64,000 nt of DNA, from assembly GCF_017916365.1 (NCBI RefSeq), contig NZ_JAFMSU010000001.1:372001-436000 (forward strand), written 5' to 3'. A program made the translations under genes and the position numbers. This document shows positions 43,542 to 50,907 of this stretch, piece by piece. Source of the DNA: Rufibacter roseolus (GTDB lineage Bacteria > Bacteroidota > Bacteroidia > Cytophagales > Hymenobacteraceae). A model generated the notes under the pieces. It saw nothing but the letters and a program-made list of their open reading frames with translations, was not told the DNA's origin and did not search any database. The stretch's first letter is position 1; each line of letters begins with the position of its first letter.

Positions 43542-44202
43542 ATTCTCCTTTGATTGCTTTGGTAGTAAACGTCTGCACCATCTGTTCTAAGGTGCCGTTA
43601 AGGGTTTCCTCAAACATTTTACTTATTTCGCGGCTCACCGAGACCATGCGTTCCCCCCCAAACACTTCTTTGAACTGCTCCAGCGTCTTCAAGACCCGGT
43701 GCGGAGACTCGTAGAAAATCATGGTGCGTTCTTCCTGGGCCAGGCTCTGCAAACGCGTCTGCCGGCCTTTCTTGATGGGCAGGAATCCTTCAAACGTGAA
43801 CCGATCTGTGCTGAAGCCTGATTTCACCAGGGCGGGCACAAACGCGGTAGGCCCGGGCAGACATTCTATCTTGATGCCTTCCTGCACGCAGGCGCGCACC
43901 AGCAGAAAACCAGGGTCAGAAATTCCGGGGGTGCCAGCATCTGAGACCATGGCCATCTTTTCGCCCTTCTTCAGGCGTTCCACCAGGTGTGCTACGGCTT
44001 TGTGCTCGTTGTGCAGGTGGTGGCTGTGCATGCGCTTGTCAATGCCCAGGTGATTCAACAATTTGCCGCTGGTGCGGGTATCCTCGGCGAGCACCACGTC
44101 CACCTCTTTCAGAATCCGGATCGCCCGCAGGGTGATGTCCTCCAGGTTCCCGATGGGCGTGGGCACTAAATACAGACTGGTCTCTTCTACGGGTTCGGCC
44201 AT
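43513..44202 (-). CDS. rsmI: 16S rRNA (cytidine-2'-O)-methyltransferase
   Basis: The protein has 229 residues. This is a tetrapyrrole-methylase-type enzyme that 2'-O-methylates C1402 of 16S rRNA. Motifs: LYLVPTPIGNLEDITLRAIR, then VLAEDTRTSGKLLNHLGI, and MAMVSDAGTPGISDPGFLLV, with the SAM-side ECLPGPTAFVPALVKSGF. The C-terminal domain is short (SVSREISKMFEETLNGTLEQ). Start: ATG 44200-44202. First gene of the operon; its 3' end overlaps the lnt start by 29 bases, which suggests translational coupling. Confidence 0.95.
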   Translation of the reverse strand: MAEPVEETSLYLVPTPIGNLEDITLRAIRILKEVDVVLAEDTRTSGKLLNHLGIDKRMHSHHLHNEHKAVAHLVERLKKGEKMAMVSDAGTPGISDPGFLLVRACVQEGIKIECLPGPTAFVPALVKSGFSTDRFTFEGFLPIKKGRQTRLQSLAQEERTMIFYESPHRVLKTLEQFKEVFGGERMVSVSREISKMFEETLNGTLEQMVQTFTTKAIKGEFVIVVQGNK

Positions 44203-44223
44203 AGCTCAAAGATACGGAAATTT

Positions 44224-44255
44224 GAGTTCTGAGTCCTGAGTCCTGAGTTCTGAGT
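44224..44255. repeat. Short direct word repeat upstream of rsmI
   Basis: GAGTTCTGAGTCCTGAGTCC and the following bases repeat GAGTTCTGAG/TCCTGAG units. A similar run occurs at 56263-56295 downstream of rpiB. It is probably a simple-repeat trace, not a regulatory site. Confidence 0.5.
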
Positions 44256-44264
44256 AAAATAGGC

Positions 44265-44300
44265 GTTTTAGGCCTATTTTCAGGGAAATGCTCCCGAATC
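44265..44300. repeat. Intergenic palindrome family, copy 19
   Basis: The left half is GTTTTAGGCCTATTTTC and the right half GGGAAATGCTCCCGAATC. It lies 5 bases past the 3' end of the pterin dehydratase gene. Confidence 0.5.
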
Positions 44301-44305
44301 AGGAA

Positions 44306-44551
44306 TTAGACTCCGTATCGCTCGGCCAGGGCACTGATGCGCTGGGCCAGCACGTGGTCACGGTTGGTGACGGTGTTGCCGGCGTCATGGGTGGTAAGCC
44401 TGATCTCCACTTTGTTGTAACTGTTGCTCCACCAGGGGTGATGGTTGATTTCCTCGGCCACTATGGCCACCTCGGTCATGAACGCGAAGGCTTCTTTGAA
44501 GTCGCGGAACTTGAAGCTGCGGGTAAGATGGTTGTCTTTTTCGGTCCACAT
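44306..44551 (-). CDS. phhB: 4a-hydroxytetrahydrobiopterin dehydratase (pterin carbinolamine dehydratase)
   Basis: The protein has 81 residues. It dehydrates the 4a-carbinolamine of pterin cofactors to recycle tetrahydropterin. Conserved parts: FKEAFAFMTEVAIVAEEINH, then HHPWWSNSYNKVEIRLTTHD and the C-terminal TNRDHVLAQRI. The histidines and the Trp-Trp pocket are present. No phenylalanine hydroxylase or other pterin enzyme is adjacent. Single gene; palindrome copy 19 follows. Confidence 0.93.
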   Translation of the reverse strand: MWTEKDNHLTRSFKFRDFKEAFAFMTEVAIVAEEINHHPWWSNSYNKVEIRLTTHDAGNTVTNRDHVLAQRISALAERYGV

Positions 44552-44758
44552 AGGTGCGTTTGCCGGCGGGGATAAAGAGCTACCTGCCTTGGTATTTCCT
44601 GCCTACCGGCGTCTCCGTGTTTTTACTCTCTTTTTATGAAAACGATGGTAAAACGTAGCTAACTCCAGACACTTCCTCGTATTTCTTAATCTGCTTCCCC
44701 GGCTAAGGCCCCGAACAGTAATGAATTAAACCATTAACAGACAAAAACTACTATAGAA
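44552..44758. other. Gap between phhB and the SDR gene
   Basis: These 207 bases separate divergent genes and should hold both promoters. No clear Bacteroidetes-type promoter pair could be fixed by eye and no palindrome copy is present. Confidence 0.35.
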
Positions 44759-45616
44759 ATGGCAACAGAATATCCGCAGGAAGTTCCAGATCAGCACCAG
44801 GAGCACCAACCCGGTCACGAACACCAGATGAAGCAAGAACCTATTGTAATCAGGGAGAACTATAAGGGCAGTGAGAAACTGAAGGGCAAAAAAGCTTTGA
44901 TTACCGGCGGAGACAGCGGCATTGGCCGCGCCGTGGCCGTCCATTTCGCGCGCGAGGGTGCCGATGTGGCCATTGTGTACCTTGATGAAGAGAAGGATGC
45001 GCAAGACACCCGCCAGATGGTAGAGGCCGAAGGAAAGAAATGCGTGCTCATCCCCGGCGATCTGCGTGACGAGAGTTTCTGCAAACAAGCCGTGGAGCGT
45101 GCGGTACAGGAACTAGGCGGCCTCAATATATTGGTGAACAACGCTGCCGAGCAGCACGAGAAAAACGACCTGCGCGAGATCACTCCTGAGCAACTGGAGA
45201 AAACTTTCAGGACCAACATCTTCGCCTACATCTACGTGGCCCAGGCGGCCTTGAACCACCTCAAAGAAGGGGACTGCATCATCAACACCACCTCTATCAC
45301 TTCTTACCGGGGCTCCAGTCACCTGATGGATTACGCCTCTACCAAAGGTGCTATTACTTCCTTTACCCGTTCGCTCTCCCAGAACCTGGCTGAAGAAGGC
45401 ATCAGGGTGAACGCCGTGGCTCCCGGCCCTATCTGGACCCCGCTAATTCCGGCTACCCTGGAAAAAGTAGGGGATTTTGGAAAAGACCAGCCAATGGGCC
45501 GCTTAGGGCAGCCCTCAGAAGTAGCGCCGGCGTATGTTTTCCTTGCCTCTGAAGACGGCTCTTACATTACCGGGCAGACCATTCACGTGAACGGCGGTGA
45601 GCAGATAGGTGGGTAA
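44759..45616 (+). CDS. SDR-family oxidoreductase with Gln/His-rich N-terminal extension
   Basis: The protein has 285 residues. The short-chain dehydrogenase core begins at about residue 40: LKGKKALITGGDSGIGRAVA (the TGxxxGxG NAD(P) motif), LNILVNNAAEQHEKND, then the catalytic Ser region INTTSITSYRGSSHLMDYAS with the YASTK pair. The N-terminal ~38 residues (QEVPDQHQEHQPGHEHQMKQ) match the subgroup that includes general stress protein 39 (YdaD/YhdF-type). The substrate, a sugar or aldehyde, is unknown. Two small hydrophilic proteins follow, which together look like a stress-response unit. Confidence 0.9.
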   Translation: MATEYPQEVPDQHQEHQPGHEHQMKQEPIVIRENYKGSEKLKGKKALITGGDSGIGRAVAVHFAREGADVAIVYLDEEKDAQDTRQMVEAEGKKCVLIPGDLRDESFCKQAVERAVQELGGLNILVNNAAEQHEKNDLREITPEQLEKTFRTNIFAYIYVAQAALNHLKEGDCIINTTSITSYRGSSHLMDYASTKGAITSFTRSLSQNLAEEGIRVNAVAPGPIWTPLIPATLEKVGDFGKDQPMGRLGQPSEVAPAYVFLASEDGSYITGQTIHVNGGEQIGG

Positions 45617-45682
45617 TTCTCTCAACCTTTCCACGTGGAAACAGTAAAAAGGGGAACTAGTACACTTTAACTACATACGCCT

Positions 45683-45970
45683 ATGGCTACTGACAATAAC
45701 GGCCACCCCAACGGACACGACCGTCCGGTACGGGTGATAGATGATACCGCCACCAACATGGAAGACATGATGGCGGGACATATCATACCAGGTGCTGATC
45801 CGCCTAAGAACGAGGCACAACGCGGTGGTTTCGGGAACCGCGACGGCAAAGAAGGCTATGGCTCTGACAGCTCAGACGGACCAACCGGCGTGAGCGTGAA
45901 CGAGGAAGCCGACAACAACGAGCCGCCTAAAGACAACATGCGGACCGACGGCGAAGGCCGCGGCACCTGA
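45683..45970 (+). CDS. Small hydrophilic, probably disordered protein (likely stress-related)
   Basis: The protein has 95 residues, rich in Asp, Asn, Gly and Glu and almost free of aromatic residues: NNGHPNGHDRPVRVIDDTAT, then EMMAGHIIPGADPPKNE-like and YGSDSSDGPTGVSVNEEADN. No signal peptide or membrane segment. Such proteins behave like hydrophilins or desiccation-protective peptides; that role is inferred from composition only. It lies 66 bases after the SDR gene and 50 bases before a second small hydrophilic gene. I do not recognise a named family. Confidence 0.65.
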   Translation: MATDNNGHPNGHDRPVRVIDDTATNMEDMMAGHIIPGADPPKNEAQRGGFGNRDGKEGYGSDSSDGPTGVSVNEEADNNEPPKDNMRTDGEGRGT

Positions 45971-46006
45971 TGCCGACCCAAAGCTTTTGATTGTTTAACT
46001 AAATAG

Positions 46007-46023
46007 AAAAGGAGGAACTCATG
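46007..46023 (+). promoter_or_regulatory. Strong Shine-Dalgarno site for the second hydrophilic gene
   Basis: AAAAGGAGGAACTCATG places a full AGGAGG 6 bases before the ATG at 46021. Most genes in this window lack such a site, so this one decides the start and suggests high translation. Confidence 0.7.
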
Positions 46024-46263
46024 CCATATAAGAGCAAGAACACCAGTCACGACTCAAAGTCACAGAAAGGTGAACCTACCGGTGAAGGCATCAGCAAAGC
46101 CGGTGCTAAAACCACTGGTGGCCCAGACGCGATTGATCGTAGCGAAGAAATAGCGGAAAGATTCCTGGATGAAAACGGCAATCCAGCCCCGGAGGCCATC
46201 ACCCATCCTAACCGCAATCTCCATAAACCAGACATCAACAAACCCAGCTACGGCGGATCTTGA
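46021..46263 (+). CDS. Small hydrophilic, probably disordered protein 2
   Basis: The protein has 80 residues, rich in Lys, Ser, Gly and Asp: MPYKSKNTSHDSKSQKGEPT, then GGPDAIDRSEEIAERFLDEN and THPNRNLHKPDINKPSYGGS. It has no signal, membrane segment or Cys. A short amphipathic stretch (IDRSEEIAERFLDENG) could fold. It has the best ribosome binding site in the window, followed by a strong terminator, so it closes the SDR transcription unit and is likely abundant. The function is unknown; a protective or stress role is inferred from composition and neighbours. Confidence 0.65.
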   Translation: MPYKSKNTSHDSKSQKGEPTGEGISKAGAKTTGGPDAIDRSEEIAERFLDENGNPAPEAITHPNRNLHKPDINKPSYGGS

Positions 46264-46283
46264 TGTATTCTTCACTTGAAGAG

Positions 46284-46316
46284 AAAAAGCACCTCCTGAA
46301 CGGGAGGTGCTTTTTT
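46284..46316 (+). terminator. Strong terminator of the SDR unit
   Basis: AAAAAGCACCTCC (46284-46296) pairs with GGAGGTGCTTTTT (46303-46315), a textbook GC stem with a T-run, 20 bases past the stop codon. Confidence 0.9.
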
Positions 46317-46321
46317 GTGCC

Positions 46322-46357
46322 GTTGTAAGGCAGTTTTAAGGAAAACAGGCGCTAAAT
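46322..46357. repeat. Intergenic palindrome family, copy 20
   Basis: The left half is GTTGTAAGGCAGTTTTA and the right half GAAAACAGGCGCTAAAT. It lies immediately after the SDR-unit terminator, so here termination does not need the palindrome. Confidence 0.5.
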
Positions 46358-46464
46358 ACCATTTCCATGAGTTTTACTTTCCGTTTATCATTCATCTTTT
46401 TAGCCCATCTGCTTTAACTAGACAAAGCCGATGGTAGGCATAACCACTTTCAAACTTTTGCTTC

Positions 46465-47160
46465 ATGGCCCGGTACGCGATCTCAGATATCCATGGTTGT
46501 CTTGTCACTTTCCGTAAGATGGTGGAAGAAGTAATCCGGTTGCAACCCCAGGACCATCTCTACCTCTTGGGAGACTACATCAATAAAGGCCCAGACAGCA
46601 AAGGCGTTTTGGACTATATCTTTTCGCTCCAGCGCCAAGGCTACAGACTTACCTGCATCAGGGGCAACCATGACCAACTCCTGTTAGATGCCGTTGACCA
46701 GGGAGAACACACTGTCTGGCTCACTCCCGAGGACAAACAGAAAACCCTGGAGAATTTTGGCGTAACCCAAATCAAAGACATTGGCTCAGAATACCTCTCC
46801 TTTATCAGGTCTCTGCCCCTTATGGTAGTGCTGGATGACTATGTATTGGTACACGCCGGCTTAGACTTCAGCCTTAACAACCCGCTACTTACCAATAATC
46901 ACCTCCTCATGAACACCAGGCAAATGCAACCCACCCTTGCCAAACTAGGCGGCCGCCGACTTCTCCACGGTCACCTTCCCGTCCCACAATCCACCATTGA
47001 AAAAGCGGTAGCAAAAAAAAGACCAGCTATTAACCTGGATGCCGGATGTGTATTCTACCGGAATACAGAATTTGGCAACCTTTGTGCGTTCAACTTAGAT
47101 AAAATAGGACTTTTTTTTCTACATAACCAAGAACAGCCTTACCAAATAAAAATTAAGTAG
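46465..47160 (+). CDS. Serine/threonine-type metallophosphoesterase
   Basis: The protein has 231 residues. All metal and substrate motifs of the PPP-type calcineurin fold are visible: ISDIHGCLVTF, LLGDYINKGPDSKGVLDYI, IRGNHDQLL, LVHAGLDF, and LLHGHLPVPQS. These resemble bacterial Ser/Thr protein phosphatase 1/ApaH-like enzymes. The target may be a phosphoprotein or a dinucleotide; the sequence alone does not decide. The last ~60 codons become AT-richer, matching the region downstream. No operon partner. Confidence 0.9.
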   Translation: MARYAISDIHGCLVTFRKMVEEVIRLQPQDHLYLLGDYINKGPDSKGVLDYIFSLQRQGYRLTCIRGNHDQLLLDAVDQGEHTVWLTPEDKQKTLENFGVTQIKDIGSEYLSFIRSLPLMVVLDDYVLVHAGLDFSLNNPLLTNNHLLMNTRQMQPTLAKLGGRRLLHGHLPVPQSTIEKAVAKKRPAINLDAGCVFYRNTEFGNLCAFNLDKIGLFFLHNQEQPYQIKIK

Positions 47161-47557
47161 TTTAGGATATTCCTTGCACTATATTTGAATTAATTAATAC
47201 ATAATTAAATTTATTATATTATTTATCAATTAATTAAATTATAATATCCTGTTGATTTCAGCATAAACCCCCTCTATCAATCAGAAACCCAATTTTGTGT
47301 TGAGTATGTTTCTGATTCACCGAAAGCCCATAGAATCCTATGACAAAAAAATTATAACGAATATTTAGACAATCTTAAACATTCTAGTAATTTTACCCGT
47401 AGTTCGCCAGCCCCAAGCGAGACAACATAGTACTTATACTTATATTTTAAGTAGCAATATTTAAATAAGAGAAAGAAAAGGAAGGCTAATAAGCGGGGCA
47501 GGCAAAAGCAATTTAAATAGGAATACAAATAAGTTTATCAATTATAAAGTAGCGTTT
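47161..47557. other. AT-rich leader of the first T9SS surface gene
   Basis: These 397 bases are strongly AT-rich (a run of ATTAAATTATAAT-type words at 47190-47250). TAAGTTTA near 47530 resembles the -7 element only partly. No palindrome-family copy, terminator or gene was found. The sharp change in composition starts near 47150. Confidence 0.5.
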
Positions 47558-50371
47558 ATGGAGAAAAATTTACTCAGAAGAAGTGCTTCAGGGGAAAACA
47601 GTGTAAGTAGGGTTTGGCTATTTTTAGTCTTGATGCTCTGCGGAATGGCGTCTGCATTACAGGTACAGGCGCAGGTAACAAGTTTACCTACTTCTCACAA
47701 CGGTCGTTGGGATAGATTAAATTCTAGTGCCCCTAAAGCCGGCTGGACTCACACTGGCTTAGCAACAGATGCTACTTACAACCTAGGGCCTGTTACTGAG
47801 GTAGACGGATCAAGTAGATCTGCTACCTTTGACACATCTGGCGATGTTTTATCAATAAACTTTTCTGGCATCACTACCCAATTGCCAGGCGAATTCAGTT
47901 TCTATCTTGGTTGGAGATATACCGGAACTGCCACTGCTCCTTCAACCTTTAGCGGCACTTTCTTTCTAGAAGAATCCTCCAATAATAGCACTTGGACTTC
48001 ACTGCAGGAATTTAATAGCTCCAATTTAACACGCGTAACTGCTACAAGTGGCGGAGGAGCGAAAGTAACCATCACTCCTAAAAGCGATACGCGCTACCTA
48101 AGATTCCGATTGGCGACACTGCCTGCATCCACCCAAGTACTTGTTGACCAGGTAAGTCTTACAGCATTACCAGATGCGCCGGAAATCAACGTATTAGCTG
48201 GCAGCACACAACAGGATGCCGGCTCAACCTATACATTTTCTCAACAGAATATTAATACCAGCAGCGCTCCAGTTACATTCACCATCCAAAACAACGGAAC
48301 CCTGCCTTTGTCAATCACCACTCCGTTGGTAGTAACGGGAACTAACCCTGATCAATTTCAGATCACGCAACAACCAACTTCCTCCTCCATTACAGCAGGC
48401 TCAACTACCACTTTCAAAGTGGTTTTCAAGCCAACTTCAGTACTCAGCAAAAATGCAGAGATCAGAATTGGCAATAATGATTCAAACGAAAACCCTTACA
48501 CCGTAAAGCTCCAAGGCAGTGGCATCCTGTTGGCTCCTACCATCACCAGTTTTGATCCTAAGGCCGGCCCTGTAGGCACCTTGGTGACCATTACCGGAGC
48601 TAATTTGGTAAATACACAGAATGTCTTATTCTCTGACAACACTACAGCTGGCAAAAGAGCTGCGTTCACCATTGTTGACAACAACAGCATAACCGCCACC
48701 GTACCGACAGGCGCCATAACGGGCAAAATTAAATTGACCAACAATGATGGGGCAAATGTTGCTGTGAGCTCTGAAGACTTTACAGTTTATCCTGCACCAA
48801 TAATTACCTCCTTCTCACCTACCACAGGTCCTGTTGGAACCGTGGTGACCGTGAAAGGCAGCAACTTCTCAGAAGGCGGCGGGATGAAGTTCACCGACGC
48901 CAACGGCAACCTCATCTACGCCGAGGACTACGTGTTCGTAAGCGAGACAGAAGCGACCGGCCGAGTTCCGCTTGGCGCTGTTACAGGGCCTATTGCAATG
49001 GAAGGGGATTATGAAACCACTAAAAGCACCACCAGTTTCACGGTGACTGCTCCCGCTCCGGTTATTACCTCCGTAAGCCCTAACTCAGGCTCTGTGGGTA
49101 CAGTAGTAACGGTAGAAGGCATTAACCTAAAGAATATCAAAAGTATAACATTTGGAGGAGTAACAGCCACCGAGTACGATGACTCTAATGATAACAGCTT
49201 GATCATAATTGTTCCAGCTGGAGCGATTTCAGGCCAGATGATTGTCACTACAGAGGGCGGCTCTGATGAGTCTAACTTCACCGTAATTACAACCGCACCG
49301 GTTATCACCTCCTTCTCGCCTGCCTCTGGCCCTGTTGGGACTGTGGTAACCGTGATAGGCAACAACTTCTCTGAGGGCGGCGGGCTCAAGTTCACCGACG
49401 CCAACGGCAACCTCATCTACGCCGAGGACTATGTGTTTGTGAGCGAGACCGAGGTGACTGGCCGGGTTCCGGCTGAAGCTGTAACAGGCGCAATTGCCGT
49501 TGAGAATGATACAGAAACTACCAGAAGCTCTACCAGCTTTACGGTAACTGTACCGGCTCCGGTTATCACCTCCGTGAGCCCGAACTCAGGATCCGTAGGA
49601 ACTGTGGTAGCGGTGACAGGAACAAATCTTACAAAGGTAATTTCTGTTACTTTCAATGGAACCGTTGCGGAATTTGATGAGACCCCAGAAGGACTTAACA
49701 CTGTTGTGCCCGCAGGCGCCACTAGTGGCCCGATGGTAGTGAAAACCGTTGGTGGAACAGATGAATCAAACTTCTTAGTACTTGAGCCAACTACCCTTCC
49801 TGTAGAATTGGTTAATTTTTCAGGAGAAAGCACTCCTAAAGGCGTGCTTCTAACCTGGTCAACCGCTTCAGAAAGAAACAATGAGTACTTTGAGGTACAG
49901 GCCAGCACTAACCCTACTAAAGAATTCAATACTATCCAAAAAGTAGAAAGCAAGGTAGTTAACAGCTCAACTGTTACATCATACGAAACTGCAGATCGAA
50001 ATCCAGCGAGAAATGCGGTAACTTATTATCGTTTGAAACAAGTTGACTTAGATGGCACTGTTGAATACAGCAAAACCATTGCCGTAGAAAACAAAAACTC
50101 TGCTCCGGCTTCTTCTTTAGCCGTTTACCCTAACCCTTTCAATGATAGCTTTAACCCTACCATTGAAATAACAACTGAAAAGGGAGGCAAGCTGACAGTA
50201 GCCTTATACTATGTAACAGGAAAGAAAGCTTTTGAGCAAGTCTTCACAGTAGAGAGCGGAGTATCTACCATGGAGCTACCTCTAAAAGATGCCTCCCTTA
50301 GCACGGGGATGTACATCTTGACTACAGAATTGAATGGCAAAATCACCACATCACGTGTTGTCAAGAATTAA
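47558..50371 (+). CDS. T9SS surface protein with five IPT/TIG domains
   Basis: The protein has 937 residues. Signal peptide to about residue 40 (SALQVQAQV). Residues ~55-205 form a jelly-roll-like domain (FSFYLGWRYTGTATAPSTFS), 210-320 a choice-of-anchor-D/ASPM-type Ig domain (ITAGSTTTFKVVFKPTS). Five IPT/TIG units start near 326, 413, 500, 581 and 666 (ITSFDPKAGPVGTLVTITGA; ITSVSPNSGSVGTVVTVEGI). A fibronectin-like unit (LLTWSTASERNNEYFEVQAS) precedes the T9SS type A sorting domain from ~850 (LAVYPNPFNDSF). It should be exported and attached to the surface as an adhesin-like or binding protein. The gene is AT-rich, except for two near-identical GC-rich blocks. No catalytic site. Confidence 0.85.
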   Translation: MEKNLLRRSASGENSVSRVWLFLVLMLCGMASALQVQAQVTSLPTSHNGRWDRLNSSAPKAGWTHTGLATDATYNLGPVTEVDGSSRSATFDTSGDVLSINFSGITTQLPGEFSFYLGWRYTGTATAPSTFSGTFFLEESSNNSTWTSLQEFNSSNLTRVTATSGGGAKVTITPKSDTRYLRFRLATLPASTQVLVDQVSLTALPDAPEINVLAGSTQQDAGSTYTFSQQNINTSSAPVTFTIQNNGTLPLSITTPLVVTGTNPDQFQITQQPTSSSITAGSTTTFKVVFKPTSVLSKNAEIRIGNNDSNENPYTVKLQGSGILLAPTITSFDPKAGPVGTLVTITGANLVNTQNVLFSDNTTAGKRAAFTIVDNNSITATVPTGAITGKIKLTNNDGANVAVSSEDFTVYPAPIITSFSPTTGPVGTVVTVKGSNFSEGGGMKFTDANGNLIYAEDYVFVSETEATGRVPLGAVTGPIAMEGDYETTKSTTSFTVTAPAPVITSVSPNSGSVGTVVTVEGINLKNIKSITFGGVTATEYDDSNDNSLIIIVPAGAISGQMIVTTEGGSDESNFTVITTAPVITSFSPASGPVGTVVTVIGNNFSEGGGLKFTDANGNLIYAEDYVFVSETEVTGRVPAEAVTGAIAVENDTETTRSSTSFTVTVPAPVITSVSPNSGSVGTVVAVTGTNLTKVISVTFNGTVAEFDETPEGLNTVVPAGATSGPMVVKTVGGTDESNFLVLEPTTLPVELVNFSGESTPKGVLLTWSTASERNNEYFEVQASTNPTKEFNTIQKVESKVVNSSTVTSYETADRNPARNAVTYYRLKQVDLDGTVEYSKTIAVENKNSAPASSLAVYPNPFNDSFNPTIEITTEKGGKLTVALYYVTGKKAFEQVFTVESGVSTMELPLKDASLSTGMYILTTELNGKITTSRVVKN
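48863..48965 (+). repeat. Duplicated GC-rich block, copy A, in IPT gene
   Basis: This block repeats at 49364-49466, exactly 501 bases (167 codons) downstream. A 44-base core (48887-48930) is identical, starting AAGTTCACCGACGCCAACGG. It encodes GLKFTDANGNLIYAEDYVFV-type residues in both. Confidence 0.85.
49364..49466 (+). repeat. Duplicated GC-rich block, copy B, in IPT gene
   Basis: Partner of 48863-48965. The codons are the GC-rich type of the rest of the chromosome, unlike the surrounding AT-rich codons of this gene. Differences are mostly third-position (for example TACGTG/TATGTG). Confidence 0.85.
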
Positions 50372-50376
50372 GTTGG

Positions 50377-50430
50377 ATTAAGGCATAAAAAAAGGGGAGA
50401 CAGTTGTCTCCCCTTTTTTTATGCCTTAAT
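50377..50430. terminator. 54-base perfect palindrome after the IPT gene
   Basis: Positions 50377-50402 are the exact reverse complement of 50405-50430, with only GT between. The inner stem AAAAAAAGGGGAGACA and TGTCTCCCCTTTTTTT is a terminator; the outer ATTAAGGCAT and ATGCCTTAAT make it longer. It is 6 bases past the stop codon. Confidence 0.9.
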
Positions 50431-50907
50431 CGCAGCTCTTTGTAACAAGAGACGACAAAGAGAACCCTTTGGTAAAATAATCACTCTAATCTTCAAAACC
50501 CCTCAGGCATAATGATCCGCTTCAAAGCCAAAAACATAACAAAGGCTTTTTGATTCATCTCCGACCATTAAACTTAAGGGAAGACACCACTTTATCAGGT
50601 ATTACTTCAAAGGCTTTATATATAAAAAGCAACATTATATTATATATAACCTACATAATGCTTGGATTTATATATTAATATTATATATTAGACCGTAAAA
50701 TTGACCTTTTATAACATTAAAAGGCTATTCTATAACAATAGCCAATATTTAACTATCATTAAAAATGAAGGACTGAAATCAGAAATTCCCTAAACTCTTT
50801 ACTTATACCAAACCAGTGGCTTTTGCCTTTTGAAAATGTAAAGTAGAATTGTTCTAAAACATGAACATACCTGACCTAACCTTAAATTCACCTCTAACCC
50901 TTTATTT
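50431..50907. other. AT-rich gap between two T9SS surface genes
   Basis: These 477 bases are AT-rich, with TATATTA-like runs near 50630-50695. No gene, palindrome-family copy or RNA gene was seen. The promoter of the next gene must lie here; TTGAAAATGTAAAG near 50832 is one weak candidate element. Confidence 0.5.

Noticed and set aside
44224-44255. Word repeats considered as CRISPR-like array
   Set aside because: Units are 7-10 bases with no spacers and no cas genes; this is simple-sequence repetition.
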